Below are positions 58,827 to 64,000 of a DNA stretch of 64,000 nt, in pieces (positions within the stretch are counted from its first letter, which is position 1; every line of letters starts with the position of its first letter). Source of the stretch: Methylobacterium sp. WSM2598 (GTDB lineage Bacteria > Pseudomonadota > Alphaproteobacteria > Rhizobiales > Beijerinckiaceae); the NCBI RefSeq assembly GCF_000379105.1, contig NZ_KB900609.1, positions 1,947,985-2,011,984 on the forward strand. Reading direction: 5' to 3'. The notes beneath the pieces are model-generated. The model saw only the letters and a program-made list of their open reading frames with translations. It was not told the origin of the DNA and made no database searches. The position numbers were made by a program, and so were the translations under genes.

Positions 58827-61109
58827 TCAAACTGGAATCTCGATATCGTGATCGCTCGAAACGACGTATCGTTTGTGATGAAAGTAGATCGGCATACTAG
58901 ATCCGCTCTCGATCGTCGCTCGGAAAACCCGGGCGTCACGATCGATGGTGATCAGGAGAGACCGGCCTCTCCATTGAAGGCGGAATGCGAGGCTGCGCCA
59001 GGACGCCGGCAGGCGCGGGTGGAAGGCCGGCCCGTCGTCGCGCAGGGACAGCCCGGCGATCCCGAAGATCGCGATCAGCCACACCCCCCCGAGAGCCGCG
59101 ACGTGAATGCCGCCGCTGATCGCCACATGCGTATCCGCAAGATCGATCGCTGCACTCTGGTGGAAGTAGTGCAGCGCTGTCTCGGGGCGGCCGAGGCGTG
59201 CGGCGGCGAGACCGTGCATGGCCCGGCTCAGCGAACTCCCGTGCCCGCAGCGCGGTTCGTAATGGTCGAAATTCGCCTCGGCCTCCCGCGCGGAAAAGAC
59301 CTCTGGCAGCAGCGCCAGAAGCGCGACGACGTCGGCCTGCTTGATGACCTGCGTCCGTTGCGTCCGTTCGCGCCCGAGGACCACATCCATCGGGACCGAG
59401 CGCCCCGCATAGGCCGCGAGGTCAATCTCTTCCAACGCCGAGAAGCCGGCGAACTGCTCGAATAGCCCCGTCTGCGGGTCGTAACCGGTCGCGATCGTCC
59501 GCGCCACCTCGCTCCACTGGCTCAGTTCCTCAGCGTCGAGGGCGAGCCGCCCCGACAGGCCATCCCAGTTTTCCGGCCACCTCTCCCGAAGCAATGCCGC
59601 GACATCGAGGCCGCGCTCAATGGTCCAGCGGGCCATGATGTTGGTGAAGGCGTTGTCGTCCACGTCCTCATGGTACTCGTCGGGCCCGATCACGCCGCGG
59701 ATGTGGCGGCTGCCATCCGGATCCGCTTCGGCCCGACTGGCCCAGAACCGCGCCGTCTCCAGGATGATCTCGGCGCCGGCCTCGCGCAGGAAGGCCTCGT
59801 CGGCCGTCGCCTGCCAGTACTGCCACACCGCATAGGCGACATCGGCGCTGATGTGCTGCTCCTGGCTGCCGCACCGGATGTCGAGGATCTTGCGATCCGG
59901 GCCGACACTCTGCCGGGGCGTGACCTCCGCGCCGGTATCGGCGGATTCCCAGGCGTAGAGCGCACCCCGCCAGCCCATCCGGGCGGCCTTGGCGCGCGCC
60001 GCGTCCAGGGTTCGGAAGCGATACATCAGGAGCGTGCGCGCCGCCTCCGGCCACGTCAGGGTGTAGAAGGGCAGCAGGAAGATCTCGGTATCCCAGAAGA
60101 CGTGGCCACGGTAGTCGTCGCCCGTGAGGGCGCGGGCCGCGACGGAGACCTGCGGGTCGTCCGGGTTCACCGCCCCGTTCAGGTGGAAGACGGCGAAGCG
60201 CAGGGCGGCCTGCGCGCCCTCGTCGCCCTCCACCCGCACGTCGCTGCGGCGCCAGCGCTCGGCCCAGGCCGCCTCGTGGCGGGCGATGAGGCCTTGCCAG
60301 CCGAGCGTGCGTGCGGCAGCCAGCTCCCTGCGGGCCCGGGCGCCCGAATGGACATCGGTGCCGTGGTGGCGCGTCACCGCGACGACGCGCCTGAAGCTCA
60401 CCACCTGCCCCGGCTGCGCCGTCCAGCTCCAGGTCCAGATCAGATCGCCCCGCGCCACGGGCTGGCGCTCCACGCCGTCGATCTCCAGCGAGGCCGCCGC
60501 CGCGATGGCGAGGCTTCGGCCGGACCGCCACGTGCGCCACGCTTTCAGGTCGAGTTCCGCCCGCTCTGGCGCGAGTTCGAAATCCGTCGGCCCGAACGCG
60601 GCTTCGAGCGTGAGATCGCTGACCCCGCTCTCGATCCGGAGTTCGATCACCTGCATCCCGACCGCGCGCGCATCCAGCGAGACGAGGCGCAGGGAGCGCA
60701 GGCAGACGTCGAGCGGGGCATTGCAGGTCTGGCGTGCTTCCATGAAGAGCAGCCCGCGGTGCATGTCCAAGGTCAGGGCACGGGAGGACCGGTCCGGGCA
60801 GCGCATCAGCGGGCCGTCCGGCAGGAGGATGCGGACCTGCGTCCAGTCGGGAGCCGGGACGAGTTCCGGCACCGCGCTGTCCGGAGTGGGGGTATCGAAC
60901 AGCCCGGCCACGTAGGTGCGCGGCGGGATGGCCCGGCAGGCGCCGAGATGGGTCGCCAAGCCTCCCCGCAAGCCGAGAAAGCCGTTGCTGACCGCGAACC
61001 GCGTCTCGAAGGTGCTCTCCCGCAGGAGTTCGTATCCCGTCTCGCGCAGGAGCCAGGACGGATCGTCGCCGGGGAGCACGGCCTGCGCCGGCGTGTCGGT
61101 CACCGTCAT
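58827..61109 (-). CDS. Glycoside hydrolase family 65 disaccharide phosphorylase
   Basis: The protein has 760 residues. The N-terminal beta-sandwich starts YELLRESTFETRFAVSNGFL. The (alpha/alpha)6 barrel has GHVFWDTEIFLLPFY, the general-acid Glu in GVIGPDEYHEDVDDNAFTN near residue 475, KQADVVALLALLP and the phosphate loop RCGHGSSLSRAMHG. It phosphorolyses maltose, trehalose or kojibiose to beta-glucose 1-phosphate; which one cannot be told. It overlaps the upstream beta-phosphoglucomutase-like gene by 4 nt, the classic pairing. Confidence 0.93.
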   Translation of the reverse strand: MTVTDTPAQAVLPGDDPSWLLRETGYELLRESTFETRFAVSNGFLGLRGGLATHLGACRAIPPRTYVAGLFDTPTPDSAVPELVPAPDWTQVRILLPDGPLMRCPDRSSRALTLDMHRGLLFMEARQTCNAPLDVCLRSLRLVSLDARAVGMQVIELRIESGVSDLTLEAAFGPTDFELAPERAELDLKAWRTWRSGRSLAIAAAASLEIDGVERQPVARGDLIWTWSWTAQPGQVVSFRRVVAVTRHHGTDVHSGARARRELAAARTLGWQGLIARHEAAWAERWRRSDVRVEGDEGAQAALRFAVFHLNGAVNPDDPQVSVAARALTGDDYRGHVFWDTEIFLLPFYTLTWPEAARTLLMYRFRTLDAARAKAARMGWRGALYAWESADTGAEVTPRQSVGPDRKILDIRCGSQEQHISADVAYAVWQYWQATADEAFLREAGAEIILETARFWASRAEADPDGSRHIRGVIGPDEYHEDVDDNAFTNIMARWTIERGLDVAALLRERWPENWDGLSGRLALDAEELSQWSEVARTIATGYDPQTGLFEQFAGFSALEEIDLAAYAGRSVPMDVVLGRERTQRTQVIKQADVVALLALLPEVFSAREAEANFDHYEPRCGHGSSLSRAMHGLAAARLGRPETALHYFHQSAAIDLADTHVAISGGIHVAALGGVWLIAIFGIAGLSLRDDGPAFHPRLPASWRSLAFRLQWRGRSLLITIDRDARVFRATIESGSSMPIYFHHKRYVVSSDHDIEIPV

Positions 61110-61846
61110 GATGCGTCTCCCGAAGGGCGGTCCAGGGCGAGGTCGGCGATACGGATCTCGTCGAAGCTCGCCACCACGCGGTCTGCCCCGGCCGCCCACA
61201 ATCCGGCCGCATCGCCGAGCCGCGCGATGCCGATGGCGGTCATGCGGCCGGCCCGGGCCGCCCGGATTCCCGCCGGGGCATCCTCCGCGACGAAGCAGCG
61301 GGCCGGCTCGACCCCCAGTTCGGCGGCGGCGAGCAGGAAGATCTCCGGGTCGGGCTTGCCGTGTCGCAGGGCGCGGCCGCAGACGCGCGCCGCGAACGCG
61401 TCGAGCAGCGTGCGGTCCTCCCTCAGCGGAACCATGCGCATCATCCTCTCGGCATTCTTCGAGGACGAGGCTGCCGCCATGGGCCATCCCCGCTCGGCAA
61501 GGACCCGGACGAAGCGGAGCGCGTCCGGAAAGGCGGTGACGCCCTCGGCCGCGATGATCCTGTCGAGGCAGTGCTGCTTGGCATCGGCGTAGGCCCCTGC
61601 GAGGCCTTGCACGTCGGGCAGACCCAAGGCGGAAAGGGCCGCACGGGCTCCATCGAGCCGCGGCTTGCCGGCGACGTGGGCCTGGTACAGGGCGGTGGTG
61701 AAGCGGTCAGGATCTGCCAGCCCGTCGAGCGCCTCACGCCAGGCGCGTTCGTGCGGGGAGGCCAGCAGAACCCCATCCACGTCGAAGATGAAAGCGCGAG
61801 GATCGGTCGGCGCACGGGTCTCGAACGCCATCATGAGCGGCACCAT
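61106..61846 (-). CDS. HAD-family beta-phosphoglucomutase-like protein
   Basis: The protein has 246 residues from ATG 61846 (GGGGGAGG upstream). HAD motifs: FIFDVDGVLLASP (nucleophile Asp), AAASSSKNAERM (motif II Ser), GKPDPEIFLLAA (motif III Lys) and CFVAEDAPAGIRAARAG (motif IV). With GH65 it would convert beta-glucose 1-phosphate to glucose 6-phosphate. Confidence 0.9.
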   Translation of the reverse strand: MVPLMMAFETRAPTDPRAFIFDVDGVLLASPHERAWREALDGLADPDRFTTALYQAHVAGKPRLDGARAALSALGLPDVQGLAGAYADAKQHCLDRIIAAEGVTAFPDALRFVRVLAERGWPMAAASSSKNAERMMRMVPLREDRTLLDAFAARVCGRALRHGKPDPEIFLLAAAELGVEPARCFVAEDAPAGIRAARAGRMTAIGIARLGDAAGLWAAGADRVVASFDEIRIADLALDRPSGDAS

Positions 61847-62100
61847 TCTGACCTCCCCCCGACCCGGCGGCGTGTCATGCGGATCAGCCGTTTCCTGACC
61901 TCGCCGAGGAAAACAGAGCTGGCGACGGCCGTACAGAGCATCCAGTCGCCGCCGCTCAAGCTCGCGGTCGAGAAAGCCCGCTGGAGCACGGGACCGTCGA
62001 TGGCACCGGCCTGGAGCAGAAGCGACGGTGACCAGCCCCCACTGGGTGGCCCGGTTGGAATGTTAGTGGACCGTCACGCAGGCTTCGCCCCGCGCCTCTA
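61847..62100. other. Intergenic
   Basis: Probable promoter region of the GH65 operon. No FixK box of good quality is visible. No gene is supported. Confidence 0.4.
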
Positions 62101-62651
62101 GCCCGCGCGGAGCCCCTGCGGGAGGCGCCGCCCAGCCTCACCGGCGCCTGCATCCTGACCGACGTCCACGGGCCCGGGATCGGGGGGCTCCACCTCCTGC
62201 GCCGGGTGCAGGCCGTCGGCAGCCCGCGGCCGGTCATCGTGGGACGGGCAGCGGCGACGTGCCGGTCGCGGCCGAGGCGATGCGGCTCGGCGCCGGGGAC
62301 TTCATCGAGAAGCCGTTCGACGACGAGATCCCGCTGCGGGCCGTGCGCGCCGCCCTCACGTCCGGAAGTCCACCTCCGACCGCCGACCCGACGCTGCGGG
62401 CGTTCGCGCGCCCCGTCGAGGGACTGAGCGGGCGGGAGCGGCAGGTGCTCACGCCCCTCGTGGCGGGCCGCACGGCCAAGGAGACCGGCCGGGCCCTCGC
62501 CATCCGCCCGCGGGCGGCAGCGGCTTACCAAGCCGAGAGCATGGAGAAGAGGCAGGCCGGCCGCCTGTCCGAGCTGGTGCGCCGGGCCGTTCTGAGCGGG
62601 CTGGAGCGAGCCTTGAGAGACATCAATTTGGAGTCAGGGTTGGGCCGGTAG
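62101..62651 (+). pseudogene. FixJ/NarL-type response regulator relic
   Basis: A receiver remnant, GACILTDVHGPGIGGLHLLRRV with SPRPVIV, is in one frame. DVPVAAEAMRLGAGDFIEKPFDD and a decayed LuxR HTH (LSGRERQVLTPLVAGRTAKE, RLSELVRRAVLSGLE) continue in another. The switch is near 62240, where the expected TGSGDV segment loses one base. The N-terminal acidic residues of the receiver are absent. It looks like a dead FixJ-type regulator. Confidence 0.65.
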
Positions 62652-62730
62652 ATTGCCCCTTGCGGACGGGGAGGATGGCCCAATCCGGCCCCAGACCCCA
62701 GACCCCAGACCGCAGGATCAGGAGCTGGTC

Positions 62731-63093
62731 ATGCCCATCTTCATCGCGGACGATGATCCTGCTGTCCTGAGCTCCCTGCAGTTCCTGCTCGAGAGCGAGG
62801 GCTACGCGGTCGCGGCTTTCGGCAGCGGGGCGGCGTTGCTCTCGGCCTTCCCCGGCCCGGCGCCGGGCTGCGTGATCCTGGACGTCATGATGCCTGGCCT
62901 GAGCGGGCTCGATGTGCTGCGCCGGCTGCGTGAGCTGGACGTGCACGCGCCGATCCTCCTGACCACCGGCCATCCGGACCCGAGCATCCGCGAGCGGGCG
63001 CGGGAGGCCGGGGTCCCCCTGCTCGAGAAGGGGCTCTCGTCGGAAGCGCTGCTCGCGGTTCTGGCGCGCACGCGCGAGGTGGGCTCTGCCTGA
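62731..63093 (+). CDS. Single-domain response regulator
   Basis: The protein has 120 residues from the ATG at 62731. Acidic start FIADDDPAVLSSL, phosphoacceptor Asp51 in CVILDVMMPGLSG, Thr in ILLTTGHPD and Lys in LLEKGLSSEALL. No output domain. It follows the decayed FixJ-like gene. A three-fold CCCCAGA direct repeat lies about 40 nt upstream. Confidence 0.88.
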   Translation: MPIFIADDDPAVLSSLQFLLESEGYAVAAFGSGAALLSAFPGPAPGCVILDVMMPGLSGLDVLRRLRELDVHAPILLTTGHPDPSIRERAREAGVPLLEKGLSSEALLAVLARTREVGSA

Positions 63094-63251
63094 GAGGGCC
63101 ATTCCCGGAGCCTGCCCGCCCAGAAACCCTGCGGACACGGCGACGTGCGGATCGGTCCAAGGCGCACGCTGGACGGTTCGCCTCCTCGTCCATCGGGAGT
63201 TCCATCGCTTTGAAGGCTGCCGAGAAAGCCCCAACCTGAGGAAACCTGAGC

Positions 63252-63815
63252 ATGCCCCAACCTAGTCACCTTAGTTCGGCTTCTTGCCGGTCTGGAGGCA
63301 TGCTGGAGCGCAAGGAATGCGCGGCGTTGCTCGCAGCCATCACGACGGAGTGGACATACATAGAAGACAGGCTTGTCGATGTGCTTGCGTCTGTATTTGG
63401 TGGGCACGCCGTATCTGACGACTGGAGTGTAGGTCTAAATTACAGTCGGTTTGCAAATATATCCATACAATCGCTCAGAGACATAAAAGCCAGAGTAAAG
63501 ATGGTAGATGACGTACTGGCCGAGTTGATAAGGGATGACGCAGTCATAAAGTCTTGGAAAATATTGCATAGCGAATGCTGTTCATGTGCCGAGCAAAGGA
63601 ATGAGGTCGTTCATTGTAAGTGGTACTATGCGGATGAACTGCCGGACGCGCTGCTGATGCGCGACGAACGAACCGGCAAATTTCTCGAATGGAGGGAGGC
63701 AGACTTCAGGGTCATCCTAGACAGACTGATTGCATGCAGAGAGCAAGCGTGGATGTTCGTGCAGGCATTGTTGGAAGGGCAAAGAGCAGCCGGCACCGCA
63801 CCGCACCAGTGCTGA
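63252..63815 (+). CDS. HEPN-like protein, AT-rich
   Basis: The product is 187 residues from ATG 63252 (GAGGA upstream; ATG 63300 is an alternative). All-helical: LAAITTEWTYIEDRLVDVLA, ISIQSLRDIKARVKMVDDVL, then CAEQRNEVVHCKW. The last has the RNxxxH form that marks HEPN RNases of toxin and defence systems. Codon use is much more AT-rich than neighbours, suggesting recent transfer. Other family assignments remain possible. Confidence 0.55.
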   Translation: MPQPSHLSSASCRSGGMLERKECAALLAAITTEWTYIEDRLVDVLASVFGGHAVSDDWSVGLNYSRFANISIQSLRDIKARVKMVDDVLAELIRDDAVIKSWKILHSECCSCAEQRNEVVHCKWYYADELPDALLMRDERTGKFLEWREADFRVILDRLIACREQAWMFVQALLEGQRAAGTAPHQC

Positions 63816-64000
63816 GCAGGGGGAGACGCCGATGAGTAAGACTCTGCGACCAAATTTGCTTCGTGCCTGATGTCTCGATTGGGGCAGCCGCTTCATTAAA
63901 ACGATTGCAGATTCTGACCGCAAGCATTTTGCCAAAAACTGATCGAGAGTGAAGACTTCGAGATGATTCGCTTCCGGAATTTTGGCCATTACCGCCGGGA
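63816..64000. other. Window end, no gene assigned
   Basis: AT-rich sequence after the HEPN-like gene. A minus-strand frame from 63989 begins AKIPEANHLEVFTLDQFLAK but overlaps the HEPN-like gene heavily and cannot be judged. Confidence 0.3.

Noticed and set aside
61847..61990. FixK box upstream of the GH65 operon
   Set aside because: The best candidate near 61876-61890 matches only a few consensus positions.
63717..63989. Minus-strand frame at the window end
   Set aside because: It overlaps the HEPN-like gene for a large part and has no recognisable domain; it cannot be judged at the window edge.

Overview
The window comes from a high-GC alphaproteobacterium, most likely Methylobacteriaceae (Methylobacterium type). 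This is inferred from the GC content, a full carbon-phosphorus (C-P) lyase cluster, a selB/selC pair, the alphaproteobacterial ATPase-inhibitor zeta protein (DUF1476), a NepR-like relic, orphan PF04392 binding proteins and FixK-type boxes. No database search was possible; family names rest on motifs read in the translations.

Layout. (1) 1-2.4 kb: the 5' end of a secreted protein and a Hint-domain protein with a low-GC N-terminal part. (2) 2.25-10.52 kb: a candidate genomic island at the 3' end of selC (tRNA-Sec). It holds an IS66 relic interrupted by an IS3-family element, a sugar-type ABC importer without its ATPase, an IS5/IS427-type element, an AT-rich gene cut by that element, and a P4-type integrase beside the tRNA. 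A 14-bp repeat of the tRNA-Sec end flanks it. (3) 10.5-12.6 kb: selC and selB. (4) 12.6-25.9 kb: phosphonate uptake and degradation: a 2H phosphoesterase-like protein, a hexapeptide acetyltransferase, phnC (broken by a frameshift), phnD, phnE1, phnE2, then a TerB gene, phnF and the overlapping phnGHIJKLMN operon. Candidate Pho boxes and a PhnF operator are visible. (5) 25.9-28.6 kb: CYTH-CHAD protein, rlmB, tRNA-Glu.

(6) 28.6-45.5 kb is an accessory zone: palindromic repeats, a 128-bp duplication of sequence beside the IS66 relic, several frameshifted relics (LuxR-type HTH, NepR, IS1182, resolvase, HNH-like and paralogous small genes), two orphan ABC binding proteins, 5-formyl-THF cyclo-ligase, a glycosyltransferase with two tandem methyltransferases, and small secreted proteins. 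(7) 45-62 kb is a stress or low-oxygen block: c-type cytochromes, a BON protein and a universal stress protein divergently transcribed from two mirrored FixK boxes, an ACP-ligase-PlsC fusion with a second acyl-CoA ligase, a Gly-rich secreted protein, a host-attachment-family protein, a phosphoribosyltransferase/erythromycin-esterase fusion, the zeta inhibitor, and a GH65 phosphorylase with a beta-phosphoglucomutase-like phosphatase. FixK/FNR boxes recur at similar distances from several starts, suggesting a shared regulon. (8) 62-64 kb: a decayed FixJ-like gene, a single-domain response regulator and an AT-rich HEPN-like gene.

The phn genes would import phosphonates (PhnCDE, if another PhnC exists) and cleave the C-P bond (PhnGHIJKL, M, N). 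The 46-61 kb block looks like a response to oxygen limitation through stress proteins, lipid activation and phosphorolytic sugar use; this is inference.
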